This document shows, one piece after another, positions 43,101 to 51,644 of a DNA stretch of 64,000 nt (positions are counted from its first letter, which is position 1; every line of letters starts with the position of its first letter). Origin of the DNA: Verrucomicrobia bacterium LW23 (GTDB lineage: Bacteria; Verrucomicrobiota; Verrucomicrobiia; Methylacidiphilales; UBA1321); contig QAZA01000001.1 of NCBI GenBank assembly GCA_003054695.1, positions 62,001 to 126,000 of the forward strand, read 5' to 3'. The position numbers were made by a program, and so were the translations under genes. Below the pieces are notes generated by a model, which saw only the letters and a program-made list of their open reading frames with translations, was not told where the DNA came from and ran no database searches.

Positions 43101-45381
43101 TGCCAACTCGCACATCTTCAACAACGCCGTTACGGGAAGCGGCAATGCCGGCGGCGGTATCAACGCCACGTTCGCCACGCTGACGCTTACCGACTCCGAG
43201 GTTTACGGAAACACATCCTCTACCAGCTCCGGAGGTGGCCTTTATCTTTATGGCTCCACAGTCACGATTACAGGATCATCCGTCTACGACAACACATCCT
43301 TTAACTATGGCGGCGGTCTGGAAATCGTAGCGTCACCGCTGGTCAATATCACGAACACCACCATCACCGGCAACCAGAGCCAGTACGGCGGCGGCATTGA
43401 CACTGACGGCAGCAATCTCAACCTTCTGTATAACACAATTGCCGGAAATCGCGCGGTGGGCGATTCCAGAGGCGGCGGCGTCTATGTCTACTCCGGCGCG
43501 GTGGTTCTCAAAAGCAACATTATCGCCGGCAACACGGGCAATGCAGACGTGGATGGCAGCCTCGCTGATCTTGGGGGAAATCTCATTGGCAATGGCGATG
43601 GCAGCCTGAGCTGGAGCCTCTCCACGCTGGTCGGCACCACAGCGTCTCCCCTTGATCCGCTGCTGGCCCCCCTGGGCAACTACGGCGGCCCCACCAAAAC
43701 CATGGCGCTGCTGCCGGGCAGCCTCGCGCTGGACGCCGCCATCGCCAGCGGCGCGCCCTCTGTGGATCAGCGTGGAGTTACCCGCACCGGCAGCATCGAT
43801 ATCGGCGCTTACGAGTCGCGCGGCTTTACCTACTCCGTCATAAGCGGCAATAGCCAGGCGGCGGTCATCACCTCCGCATTTGCTTCACCCCTTGTAGTGG
43901 GCGTTACCGCTCTGGACCCGCTCCTTACCAACCTGTCCGGCGGAATCGTCACCCTCAACGTCCCCGGCTCCGGCGCCAGCGCCACGGGCACGCTCACCGA
44001 GACCATTGGCGCGGGAAACCACGCCTCTTTCTCGCTCAGCGCCAATGGCACCGCGGGCTCCTACAATGTGGCTGTCGCAGCGTCTCCCGGCACGACTTTC
44101 TCGCTGACTAACGACAAGATGACCCTTGTCATCACGCCGACAAGCGGCCAGTCCAAAACGTATTACTCGGCGGACCCCGCAAGCCTCGGCACCTCCTACA
44201 CCATCACCTCGGGCTCCCTGGTAAGCGGAGACACCCTGAGCGGCCTGCTCGCCCGCCAAACCGGTGAGAATGTGGGAAATTACACCATCCTGATCGGTTC
44301 CCTCGCCATCACCAACCCTGCGTCGGCCGGCAATTATAACGTTATCCTGAATTCCTCTCCTGTTACTTTTGCCATCCTGCAGGCATCTGTCGTGGTTACG
44401 CCGGACAGCAATCAGTCCAAAGCGTATGGAGATATGGATCCCGTGCTTACCTATACAGCGCCATTGTTTGGCTCCGATACCCTCTCCGGAGCGCCAAGCC
44501 GCCTCCCGGGCGAGAGCGTGGGCGAATACCAGATCATGCTCGGTACCCTCAACAACCCTAACTACATCCTGACGCTGAATCCGACCGCGGTGAATTTCTC
44601 CATCAGCCCGCGGGCGATCACGATCACTCCAAACTCCGGGCAGTTGAAGATCTATGGAGACGTGGACCCCGCATTCACCTACTCGATAACATCTGGGACG
44701 CTGGTAGGAAACGACTCCCTGACAGGTGCGCTTTCGCGCCAGTCCGGCGTAAACGTAGGCCTCTATCAACTCCTGCTCGGCACCCTGGCCAATCCCAACT
44801 ACGCCTTAACGCTGAATCCGACCCCCGTCTACTTCTCCATCGCGCCGCGTCCCATCACCATAACACCTCTTTCGGGACAGGAAAAGCCGTTCGGCGAGCG
44901 GGACCCCGTCTTCGCCTACTCCATCACCTCAGGCAATCTCGTAGCCGCAGATACCCTGACCGGAGCCCTGTCCCGCGTTCCCGGAGAGCTTGCGGGTTCC
45001 TACGCTCTTTTGCCCGGCACCCTTACGGCTGGAACCAATTACCTCACCACATTCACCAACGGCGTCCTCTTCACCATCATGCCAGGAGCACCTGCACCTG
45101 CACCTGCACCCGCACCTGCGCCTGCACCTGCGCCTGCACCTGCGCCTGCACCTGCACCTGCTCCCGTCCCCGTGGCTCCACCTGATAACACGATGCCCTT
45201 GATCACCTTCATGCCCCAGTTTGATGCAACACGCGGACGCAATAACGAAGACGAGCGTTACTATCTCCACAACGACAGTGCCCCCCACAAACCCGGCGTC
45301 TACTATCAGAACGCGCCCGACTCCACTCCCACAGGAGCTATGATCCACACCTCCAGCTACGATCTCTTTACGCCTCGTTAA
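40147..45381 (+). CDS. Two-partner-secretion exoprotein with beta-helix and MBG domains
   Basis: A 1744-residue surface or secreted protein. A signal peptide (about 1-33; LVGAWCLFLVALPPHLLPLA) is followed by a TPS domain (about 33-280) with NANGKVYLVNPQGVVIGRTG, which recruits a TpsB outer-membrane transporter. Residues about 520-1280 are Gly/Asn/Ser-rich beta-helix repeats with a choice-of-anchor-Q-like pattern. From about 1325 to 1645 there are four MBG domains, each with a motif like ITITPNSGQLKIYGDVDPAF (starts about 1325, 1416, 1492, 1571). A Pro-Ala run then leads to a charged 60-residue tail. The layout suggests an adhesin or large surface fibre. No TpsB gene lies nearby, and the C-terminus has no autotransporter barrel. 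Confidence 0.88.
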   Translation: MKFSRNSFAFRLVGAWCLFLVALPPHLLPLAANPSGGTVVGGGATISGGPGNVSVNQSSRRAVINWREFSIQHRETTTFVQPDSSSATLNRVTGGHASQINGTLNANGKVYLVNPQGVVIGRTGRVNTGGGFTASTLDVSDQEFLAGKGMTFKGRSSASVVNQGKIRAADGDVMLIARQVENQGRISARKGEVHLAGGSEVLVQPSGTQGQRVFIKSGPGSVANSGSIRATAVELRAAGGNEYALAVNNSGVIRATGVDRSGGRIVLKAEGGSGVSGTGRVRNSGRLVASGRAPGKNGGSVVITGTDVQLTSSSRIEADGGAGAKGGTVLVGGGYQGKDASVDNALTTTVDAGSVISANGGTKGGTVVLWSDHQTLFSGEILARGPGHANSGGLVEVSSKSDLGFRGWVDTAGGLLLLDPATLNIVTGGGSNPAGSTLDPVELASLLNFNNVTLQATTSITVTNAVDATANSNSNIVTANNLVFDTPLLDLYAPITLKAGAAVSGTSLLTTVNVYAGGNPQNGIDAVFSGGTVNLSSTVFTGQYSINKALTLKGTSNTGTQLDGGGAGSVLTINPGAGQSVNIRDLAISNGRAFSGGGANVRSGTVVFNGVIVSNNVSTNSGGSGEFGGGMLIAGGASVTINNSTIRGNTARYGSALDNYGTLSVISSLIADNVASSSGGLYNNPGATAYVINSTIAGNRSNGIGSGLDNDGGNLEVESSTISQNQGATGGGIYSGGGTFTINNSIVSGNTATTGPDVRIVGGTVTASYNIIGNSTSSNFPTGNNNLLDIDPKLAPLADYGGPTLTYGLLVGSPALNSGLTSLPLDQRGIARPQGAAKDRGAFEARTQGTFTWTVRTTADYGPAATPVPHSLRMGLSDLVEKPATIAFNIPLGMVSGGVWTITAASGASSFTAGFGVTIDGTTQPGWTAAGGPLIIISGANTVRPMTVNTANPVTLKGLGLTQGLANSGGGGGGLLLSSGSNVTVANSHIFNNAVTGSGNAGGGINATFATLTLTDSEVYGNTSSTSSGGGLYLYGSTVTITGSSVYDNTSFNYGGGLEIVASPLVNITNTTITGNQSQYGGGIDTDGSNLNLLYNTIAGNRAVGDSRGGGVYVYSGAVVLKSNIIAGNTGNADVDGSLADLGGNLIGNGDGSLSWSLSTLVGTTASPLDPLLAPLGNYGGPTKTMALLPGSLALDAAIASGAPSVDQRGVTRTGSIDIGAYESRGFTYSVISGNSQAAVITSAFASPLVVGVTALDPLLTNLSGGIVTLNVPGSGASATGTLTETIGAGNHASFSLSANGTAGSYNVAVAASPGTTFSLTNDKMTLVITPTSGQSKTYYSADPASLGTSYTITSGSLVSGDTLSGLLARQTGENVGNYTILIGSLAITNPASAGNYNVILNSSPVTFAILQASVVVTPDSNQSKAYGDMDPVLTYTAPLFGSDTLSGAPSRLPGESVGEYQIMLGTLNNPNYILTLNPTAVNFSISPRAITITPNSGQLKIYGDVDPAFTYSITSGTLVGNDSLTGALSRQSGVNVGLYQLLLGTLANPNYALTLNPTPVYFSIAPRPITITPLSGQEKPFGERDPVFAYSITSGNLVAADTLTGALSRVPGELAGSYALLPGTLTAGTNYLTTFTNGVLFTIMPGAPAPAPAPAPAPAPAPAPAPAPAPAPVPVAPPDNTMPLITFMPQFDATRGRNNEDERYYLHNDSAPHKPGVYYQNAPDSTPTGAMIHTSSYDLFTPR
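45088..45163 (+). repeat. Hexanucleotide repeat encoding a Pro-Ala linker
   Basis: Tandem GCACCT/GCGCCT units inside the exoprotein gene encode alternating Ala-Pro. Because the unit is 6 bp, copy-number change would lengthen or shorten the linker without breaking the frame. Confidence 0.8.
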
Positions 45382-45502
45382 TGGGAGGGGGAGGAGGCCC
45401 CCGTGCAGGCACTGGTCGAGTGACAAGGGCCAGTGAAGGCGTTTACTCAACTGACCACAGATGGGGGGGGATATGAATGTCGACAGCCTCTTACTCCCTC
45501 TA

Positions 45503-45529
45503 CGCCCTCTTCGCCCTCTTCGCCCTCTT
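45503..45529. repeat. Tandem 9-bp repeat at the 3' end of the PilT-like gene
   Basis: Three copies of CGCCCTCTT, immediately beyond the PilT-like stop codon (45533). On the minus strand it reads as AAGAGGGCG, similar in style to the GAAGG units of the 4552-4694 hairpin. Confidence 0.6.
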
Positions 45530-45532
45530 TGC

Positions 45533-46603
45533 CTACCGCGACGACATGGCGCCGCTGGTGATGCCACGCAGGGCGCGGCTGAAGTTTTGCTGGCTGCCGG
45601 CGGCTTTCAGGCCGGTGTCCTCGCTAATGACGCCGCGGCGCACCAGGTCGACGATGCTGTGGAGCATATCGCGGTTGCGGGGGTTATCGCTGCGCTGCAT
45701 AAAGTCGGCGATTTCGCGGATGCGGCCTTCGAGGATCCATTTGCGGGTGGCGGCCTCATTCTCGACGTGCTCGCAGGCCAGCATCTGGCCGCCTTGCATG
45801 CTGGGCAGCAGGCGCTGACTGAGCACGCCCACCAGCTGGCGCGCCAGCACGTGCACGGCGCCGTCGCGTTCCGTGGTGGGGAAAAGGCGCAGCAGGCGCT
45901 CGATCGTCTCGATGACATCCACGCTGTGCAGGGTGGCCAGGACGAGGTGGCCGGTTTCGGCCGCCTGCAGGGCGGTGGTGGCGGTAATGGAATCGCGGAT
46001 TTCGCCAACGAAGATGATGTCCGGGCTTTGGCGCAGGGCGCGGCGCAGGCCTTCGGCAAAGGTGTCGGTGTCGTTGCCTACTTCGCGCTGGGTAAACAGG
46101 CAGCCGCGCGGGGTAAAGAGGTACTCGATGGGGTCCTCAATCGTGACGACATGGCGCGAGGCGCGCTGGTTGAGCCACTCGATGGCTGCGGCAAGCGTGG
46201 TGCTTTTGCCGCTGCCGGTCGGCCCCGTCACCAGCACCAGCCCGGCTCGCCGGCCCACCCAGGATGTAAGTAACGGCACCGGCACGCCGAGCGTCTCTAT
46301 TCCCGGGATCTCCGTGCGGATATGCCGTAGCACAGCTCCGCGGCGGCCCATGGAGCGGAAGAGGTTGACGCGAAAGCGGGACTGATCGCTGGCCACATAG
46401 CTGGTGTCAAAGTCGTACGCGCGCTCGGCCCCGCCGCAGTGGACCCAGAAGCGGGTCATGTCGGCGCTGTCCACCGGGTTCTCTCCCACAATGCGCAGCT
46501 CGCCGTTCAGGCGGATTTGCGGGATGGCACCTTCCAGCAAAAAAAGGTCGGAGGCGCCGTGCTGCCGGGCGACAAGGCACAGATTATCAAAAAATTCGAG
46601 CAT
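45533..46603 (-). CDS. PilT/PilU-family type IV pilus retraction ATPase
   Basis: A 356-residue hexameric AAA-type secretion ATPase. GPTGSGKST (Walker A, about residues 126-134), the Asp box in VVTIEDPIEYLF, RALRQSPDIIFVGEIRDSIT (Walker B) and the His box TGHLVLATLHSVDVIETIER are all intact. It powers disassembly of the pilus at the inner membrane and drives twitching. The N-terminal LLEGAIPQIRLNGELRI is the usual PilT-type PAS-like module. Whether it is PilT or an accessory PilU-type ATPase cannot be resolved. It is divergent by 135 bp from a class III adenylate cyclase; no other pilus gene is present. Confidence 0.9.
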   Translation of the reverse strand: MLEFFDNLCLVARQHGASDLFLLEGAIPQIRLNGELRIVGENPVDSADMTRFWVHCGGAERAYDFDTSYVASDQSRFRVNLFRSMGRRGAVLRHIRTEIPGIETLGVPVPLLTSWVGRRAGLVLVTGPTGSGKSTTLAAAIEWLNQRASRHVVTIEDPIEYLFTPRGCLFTQREVGNDTDTFAEGLRRALRQSPDIIFVGEIRDSITATTALQAAETGHLVLATLHSVDVIETIERLLRLFPTTERDGAVHVLARQLVGVLSQRLLPSMQGGQMLACEHVENEAATRKWILEGRIREIADFMQRSDNPRNRDMLHSIVDLVRRGVISEDTGLKAAGSQQNFSRALRGITSGAMSSR

Positions 46604-46738
46604 AGCGAAGCCGATTATGTTATTAACCGGTGTTACCAGCGCGAGGCTGGCTTCTATTTATTCTGATTCGCCTTCAGCCCACGACCGGCCCGCGCGGCGC
46701 GGCGTGACAGTTGCCAGCGAATCTACACAGGATATTAG

Positions 46739-48820
46739 GTGACGAACGCTACTCCAGACAAGCCCGAACCTGACGCGAACGTGGGCAAACGCATGCTCGC
46801 GGCTATTCTGTTTACCGACGTGGTGAACTATGCCGGGCGCATGTCGCAGGACGAGGAGGCGACGCTGCAGCTGGTGCAGCGCGACATCGCGTGGATTACC
46901 CAGCAGGTGGATCGCCATGAGGGCCGCGTGCTGAAGAACACAGGCGACGGCCTGCTTATCTGCTTTACCAGTGTGCACGAGTGCATGAACTGCGCGCTCG
47001 CCATTCAGGACCGCCTCGATGACATTGTGCGGCACAACCCCAGCCACCGCGCCCTGCAGCACCGCATGGCCGTGCACGTGGGCGATGTGTTTTTTATGCA
47101 CAACGACATTATGGGGGATGGCGTGAATGTGGCGGCGCGGCTGCTGCAGGAGGGCTCGCCGAACAGCATTATTCTCTCGCAAACCGTATTTGAGCTGGTG
47201 AAGGGCGCGCTGAGCGTGCCGCTGGCGTATCTCGGCGCGCGCCAGCTGAAGCATATTCCGCTGCCCATGGCGGTGTACCAGATTTCCCCGCGCAGTGCGC
47301 TAAAGAAGAGCGCCAGCCAGCGTATTGTTCCGCCAGGCGCCGGGGCCGGCAACCCCATTGCCCCGCCGGGCTCCGCCGCCGGAATCGGCGTGGCCGGACT
47401 GGGCGCGCGCCGCATGGCCGCCGCCGCCCGTGAGGAGGACGAAAGCGCCTGGACCTCGCAGCTGCCGGAGATTCGCCCCAACCCGCGCGATTTTGGTGTG
47501 CGCCTGGCCGATACGCAGTGCGATGCGGCGGCGGCAGCCGCGGCGCATGCGCTGGACATGGAAAGCGACGCCGTGCACGCGGGTGAAGGCGCTGGCGCCG
47601 GTACAAGCGCAAGTGCAAGTGCGTATGACGCAGGTGCTTATGAGGAAGGCTCTACGGCTCCCGGCGACGCGTCGGCGTACGGGGAGCAGGAGACGCATGC
47701 GGGCGATGACGCGGATGCCCCCGCCTACGATGCCGCCTGGCACGCACAGCACGCGCACATCGGCATCCCCAACCCGCACCTCGCTAATTCCGGCTGGCAC
47801 GGTGCGGAGAGCGCGGAGTCGGAGGGAGCGGGCGATGTTGGCCCGGGCGCGGCGCCACAATCCCGCAGGCCGGCGCTGGTACCGGTGGAGAAGCTGGTGA
47901 TTCGCTCACCCATCCCCGCTAACGCCGGGGTGGCGCCGCAGTTGCATGCGGAGATTCAGCAGCTGCATGTGGGCCGCGTTGTCTCGCAGGCGCCGTACCG
48001 GTTTCTCTTTGAGCTGGCGTGCGGGCTTATGTCGGAGCGCGGGCGCTTTCTGGAGGCACGCATGGAGGAGGGGTGGATACGCGCCATGTGGCCACACGCC
48101 GGCTCACCCGCTCAGCCCGCCGCAAACGTGCGGCCCCCCGCCTTGCCCGGCAGCGCAAGCGCGGGACCTGCCACCGCGGCCGCATCCGCACCGGCCCTGC
48201 CATCGCGCTACGCCGTGCATCCGCAGGCCGGGGAGCCTGTCGCAGGGCCCGACGCCGAGGCCGGCGCGGGCGCCATCGCAAAGGGCTCCGCGCCCGCCCG
48301 CCCGCCGCGCCGTCGCATGGTGGAGCAACGGGGCGGCCCGATGATCCCCGAGAGCGAAGCGATCGCCGCCGAAGCCGCAAGGGAAGCCGCCGAAGAAGCG
48401 CGCCGCCACCCGATGAGCAATTTCCTCAAATCCCTGCCGCGCCTCGTCAAGGACATAACCGACCGGGTAAGCGCCGCTGCGGCGGCGGCCGGCGCCGGCG
48501 GCAAGCCCGACGTGCGGCCCGTGCCCGCGTCCAACGAGACATACGTGGAGATCCGCTTTCACTCCACCTCGGCCCGCAGCACACTCATCGACATCGAGCC
48601 CGACGGCAAACCGATGCCCGCCACCACGCAGCCGCCCGGCACCGCCATCCCCGCCGCCCAAGCCCGGGACGAAGCGCGCCGCCTCACCACCGTCTCGCAA
48701 ATCACTGAAGCGCTCTGCGCCACCCCCCACCCCGTCCCCCCGCAATACCAGCTCCCCGATCCCCATGCCCCTCGCGCCCCCACGTTCGCCGTCCGCAAGG
48801 GGGAGGGGAGGGCAGGGTAA
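46739..48820 (+). CDS. Class III adenylate cyclase with long low-complexity C-terminal region
   Basis: A 693-residue protein starting with GTG. The catalytic domain is at the N-terminus (about residues 18-185). The metal-binding Asp pair is in LFTDVVNYAGRM (about 25) and NTGDGLLICF (about 68), the base-selecting Lys precedes it (VLKNTGDG) and IMGDGVNVAARLLQ supplies the transition-state Asn and Arg. This set points to ATP as substrate. Residues about 195-690 are Ala/Pro/Glu-rich and probably disordered, except for a conserved-looking island near 400-440 (QAPYRFLFELACGLMSERG). The second messenger cAMP and the adjacent divergent PilT-like ATPase suggest a link to motility, but this is inference. 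Confidence 0.83.
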   Translation: MTNATPDKPEPDANVGKRMLAAILFTDVVNYAGRMSQDEEATLQLVQRDIAWITQQVDRHEGRVLKNTGDGLLICFTSVHECMNCALAIQDRLDDIVRHNPSHRALQHRMAVHVGDVFFMHNDIMGDGVNVAARLLQEGSPNSIILSQTVFELVKGALSVPLAYLGARQLKHIPLPMAVYQISPRSALKKSASQRIVPPGAGAGNPIAPPGSAAGIGVAGLGARRMAAAAREEDESAWTSQLPEIRPNPRDFGVRLADTQCDAAAAAAAHALDMESDAVHAGEGAGAGTSASASAYDAGAYEEGSTAPGDASAYGEQETHAGDDADAPAYDAAWHAQHAHIGIPNPHLANSGWHGAESAESEGAGDVGPGAAPQSRRPALVPVEKLVIRSPIPANAGVAPQLHAEIQQLHVGRVVSQAPYRFLFELACGLMSERGRFLEARMEEGWIRAMWPHAGSPAQPAANVRPPALPGSASAGPATAAASAPALPSRYAVHPQAGEPVAGPDAEAGAGAIAKGSAPARPPRRRMVEQRGGPMIPESEAIAAEAAREAAEEARRHPMSNFLKSLPRLVKDITDRVSAAAAAAGAGGKPDVRPVPASNETYVEIRFHSTSARSTLIDIEPDGKPMPATTQPPGTAIPAAQARDEARRLTTVSQITEALCATPHPVPPQYQLPDPHAPRAPTFAVRKGEGRAG

Positions 48821-49163
48821 AGGGCATTATTTGACCACGAATGACACGAATCGTGCAGGGGAGGGGATGAAATGGGGACGAAATGGGGGGATGAAGGGAC
48901 TCCTCCAGTGGCCTGCTCTAACATTCTGCCGTTGCGTGCGTTACGTATCCGCCGCAGCGACCGTTGCGTGAAGATCCGTCATCGTATTGCCACGGATAAG
49001 CAACGCACGCAATGAGGGAGGATGCCAGGCAGGCTCGTTCCACCCAGGCTCACTTGCTGTCGCGCCCCCTGCGCGTCAGAGCATTTCGCCTTGTGTGCGC
49101 CTTTACTAAAGCCGCGCTGTAGGCTCCGGCCGATTGGACAGCCTGGTGCGGGTTGCGTATGCG
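48821..49163. other. Intergenic gap between cyclase and argB, with repeats
   Basis: 343 bp between convergent stop codons. It contains ACCACGAATGACACGAAT near 48833, a member of the CCACGGATAACACGGAT repeat type also seen at 56066-56131. It also holds a 19-bp imperfect inverted repeat. No gene is supported. Confidence 0.5.
48932..49012. repeat. Inverted repeat with GCGTGCGTT arms
   Basis: TTGCGTGCGTTACGTATCC (48932-48950) and GGATAAGCAACGCACGCAA (48994-49012) pair at 17 of 19 positions with a 43-nt loop. A partial CCGTTGCGTG copy lies inside the loop. It may be a bidirectional terminator or another repeat. Confidence 0.55.
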
Positions 49164-50039
49164 CTAATCTTTGGTGATTTCCGTGCCGATGCCGGCGTCG
49201 GTGAAGATTTCGAGGAGGAGGGAGTGGGGGATGCGACCGTCGAGGAAGTGGACTTTTTTGACGCCGCTTTCCAGGGCTTCGATGGCGCTGTCGACCTTGG
49301 GGATCATGCCGCCGTCGATGATGCCTTCTTTTTTGAGGCGGTCGATTTGCGCGATGGTGAGGTGGGAGATCGTGCTGTCGGGTTGTTTGGGATCGCGCAT
49401 CACGCCGTTGACGTCGGACAGGTAGATGATTTTGAAGGCGTTGAGGGCCTGGGCGATTTCGCCGGCGGCGACGTCGGCGTTGATGTTGTAGAGGTTGCCC
49501 TGGTCGTCGCTGCCGATGGGGGAGATGACGGGCATTTCTTCGTGGGCGATGGCTTCAAGCAGGGGCTGGGTGTGGACGCCGATGATGTCGCCGACGTATC
49601 CGAGGTCGACCTCTTGCTGGGTTTTCGCTTGCACGTAGCGCATTTTGCGCGCTTTGAGGACGTGTTTGCCGTTGAAGCCGGTGGCTTTGCCGCCGGCGTT
49701 GCGGATGTTTTGGACGATGCTGGGGTTGATCTCGCTGCTGAGCGTTTGGTCGATGAGATCGATCTGGGCCAGGTCGGTCACTCGCATGCCGTCGATAAAC
49801 TGGGCTTGTACGCCGCGCTCCTTCATGGCGCGGGTGATGGCTTTGCCGCCGCCGTGGACGAGGACGGGGTTGATGCCGACGGCTTCGAGAAAGACGATGT
49901 CGCGCAGCACGCGCTCGACGATCTCGTCATTGTCCATGGCGGCGCCGCCGTATTTGATGACCATGGTTTGGCCGCGGAAGCGCTGGATGTAGGGGAGCGC
50001 TTCGATGAGTGCTTCAGCCTTGATCTGATCTTTGTTCAT
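49164..50039 (-). CDS. argB: Acetylglutamate kinase
   Basis: A 291-residue enzyme that phosphorylates N-acetylglutamate, the second step of arginine synthesis. MVIKYGGAAMDNDEIVERVL and GINPVLVHGGGKAITRAM are the nucleotide- and substrate-binding glycine-rich loops. GYVGDIIGV, LYNINADVAAGEIAQAL and DGGMIPKVDSAIEAL are further family signatures. Length and motifs are as usual. An N-terminal extension characteristic of arginine-inhibited hexameric forms (QIKAEALIEALPYIQRF) is present. It stands alone, with no other arginine gene in the window. Confidence 0.95.
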   Translation of the reverse strand: MNKDQIKAEALIEALPYIQRFRGQTMVIKYGGAAMDNDEIVERVLRDIVFLEAVGINPVLVHGGGKAITRAMKERGVQAQFIDGMRVTDLAQIDLIDQTLSSEINPSIVQNIRNAGGKATGFNGKHVLKARKMRYVQAKTQQEVDLGYVGDIIGVHTQPLLEAIAHEEMPVISPIGSDDQGNLYNINADVAAGEIAQALNAFKIIYLSDVNGVMRDPKQPDSTISHLTIAQIDRLKKEGIIDGGMIPKVDSAIEALESGVKKVHFLDGRIPHSLLLEIFTDAGIGTEITKD

Positions 50040-50303
50040 GTGGTGCGGTGCGGCGGGGGATGTGCGTGCGTGCTTGCTTGCGTTGGGGGGGGGCGATGCG
50101 GTTGGGCTGAGCCGTCTGGCAAAGGGCCAAGGTTTACGCGAGGCGGGGCGGTTAGGCGAGCGGAAAATGGCTGCGTTGTGGTGGGCTTTGTGTCGGGAAT
50201 GTCACTTTTTGCGGGGAGGAGGGGGTGCGTTGGCGTGGAGAGGGAAGAGGGGCGGAAGTTCGGCGTTGCAGGGGCGGTGGGCTTGCAGCATAGTGGGCGT
50301 TGC

Positions 50304-50945
50304 ATGAATCGAGCGTTTTTTGTGGGCTTTGTGGCGCGGGTGATGGGCTGTTTTTTCGCGGGCGCGTTCCTTACGGGGGCGGTGGCTGCCGAGGTTGTGG
50401 AGGCTGGGGCGGGGAAAAAGTCGACCAGGCCACCGTATGAGGTACCGCAGCAGTTTGCGGTGGAGTTTGTGAACCATCACCTGCGCGGCATGTTTGTGGC
50501 GGCGTTTAGTGATGTGAACAAGCGGCGCGCGGAGTGGGGACAGCGCGGCGCGGGGGACACGGTGACGTGGATCCGCAACGGGAGTGTGTGCTACCACGTG
50601 TTTATGCCGTCAAAGCCGGGGGAGCGGGGTACGTATACGTCGGGCATGGGGAGCTTCCACAACACGCCGCTGAACCTGATTTTTCCCGTGGGCACGTGGG
50701 AGAAAATCGGGACGGAAAAGGTGGGCGGGGTGCTGGCGGACAAGTACCGGCTGACGAATATCAGGAATCAGCACAAGAATATTGTCGGCACGTACTGGAT
50801 CGATCCGGCGACGCGCGTGCCGATTCGCTTTACAGTTGCGCCGGAGAAGGGCGGGCGCCGCAATGTGTTTGAGCGCACCCGCTTTGAGATTGGGCCGCAG
50901 GCGGACGTGCTGTTCCGGCCGCCGGCGGGCTATGTGCGGAAGTAG
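50304..50945 (+). CDS. Secreted hypothetical protein
   Basis: A 213-residue protein. The first 29 residues are a signal peptide (FFVGFVARVMGCFFAGAFLTGAVAA read in part). The rest has alternating strands such as VTWIRNGSVCYHVFMPSKPG and IVGTYWIDPATRVPIRFTVA, and ends in FRPPAGYVRK. The pattern of strand pairs and the PAGYxK end recalls LolA-like or DUF4412-type periplasmic proteins, but the resemblance is weak and no function is assigned. The ATG at 50304 is chosen because the signal peptide begins there; the longer frame is an antisense shadow of argB. Confidence 0.65.
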   Translation: MNRAFFVGFVARVMGCFFAGAFLTGAVAAEVVEAGAGKKSTRPPYEVPQQFAVEFVNHHLRGMFVAAFSDVNKRRAEWGQRGAGDTVTWIRNGSVCYHVFMPSKPGERGTYTSGMGSFHNTPLNLIFPVGTWEKIGTEKVGGVLADKYRLTNIRNQHKNIVGTYWIDPATRVPIRFTVAPEKGGRRNVFERTRFEIGPQADVLFRPPAGYVRK

Positions 50946-51644
50946 GTAAGTAAAGACGATGTGAACTGTCGCGCAGTTAAGTCGTTGTGAGGCTGTCGAT
51001 TTTGTTGGCTTCCGCCCGAAATTTCCGCATTCTGCGTCCCCCCTTGGCGAAACTTTCCGTCCTTGGCGATACTATCTGTCGTATATCTACGGTTTTTTTT
51101 GCAGATAACATCGCCAGGGACGGAAAGTTTCGCCAAGGGGGAAGCGGGAACCACATGCCGACACGGGCTAAGCCGGACCGATTCAGATGTGAGCAGCCGA
51201 TTGGCGCAAGATCCTGGCCTCCAAGCCATTCCGAACTCCTCAACGCATGACCATGGGGATACGCCTCGTCGTTCGTAACGTCTTGGAGGCTCAAGCTTTC
51301 GCCCCACTGGACTGCTCCGAGCTGAATCGTTCCAGCCAAGCATTTTGCAGTTAGCGTGTCGCGAGTTTGCCCAGCTTCGAGAACGGCGGAGGCCGTTCCG
51401 TGACATAGCCCGGGGTTGCCAGGAGCATTCTGGATGCGAGGACTACCCCGGGTAGGCTGGTGGAGTCAGGAAACCCCACGCGAAGCGTTCTCGTGTCGAA
51501 CCCTTCGCGCTCGTTCCTTGCACGGGCCATGTTCAGAGCCGGAGTCCTTCGAAATCTGCACCGTACGGAAGCCGCGCTAACTAAAGGGCGACATCCACCA
51601 AGGGCGGACAGGTGGACGCCTGGAACTCGCCAGCACAGCAGCTG
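50946..51644. other. Intergenic region with hairpins
   Basis: 699 bp without a supported gene. It includes the 32-bp-arm hairpin 51039-51141, a perfect GAACGGC/GCCGTTC stem at 51381-51398 and a CCCGGGGT/ACCCCGGG pair at 51409-51452. The frames here (for example 50930-51406) show no conserved protein features. It reads as accumulated repeat DNA. Confidence 0.5.
51039..51141. repeat. Long hairpin repeat with TTGGCGAAACTTTCCG arms
   Basis: Left arm 51039-51070 and right arm 51110-51141 match as reverse complements at 31 of 32 positions, with a 39-nt loop. Each arm itself contains TTGGCGA twice. It has the same style as the hairpins at 4552-4694 and 56066-56131 but an unrelated sequence. Confidence 0.85.

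Noticed and set aside
45088-45529. CRISPR-like short repeats
   Set aside because: The units are 6-9 bp, contiguous and without spacers; the first set is inside a coding region.
50930-51406. 158-codon minus-strand frame after the secreted protein gene
   Set aside because: It runs through the 51039-51141 hairpin repeat and has no conserved features.
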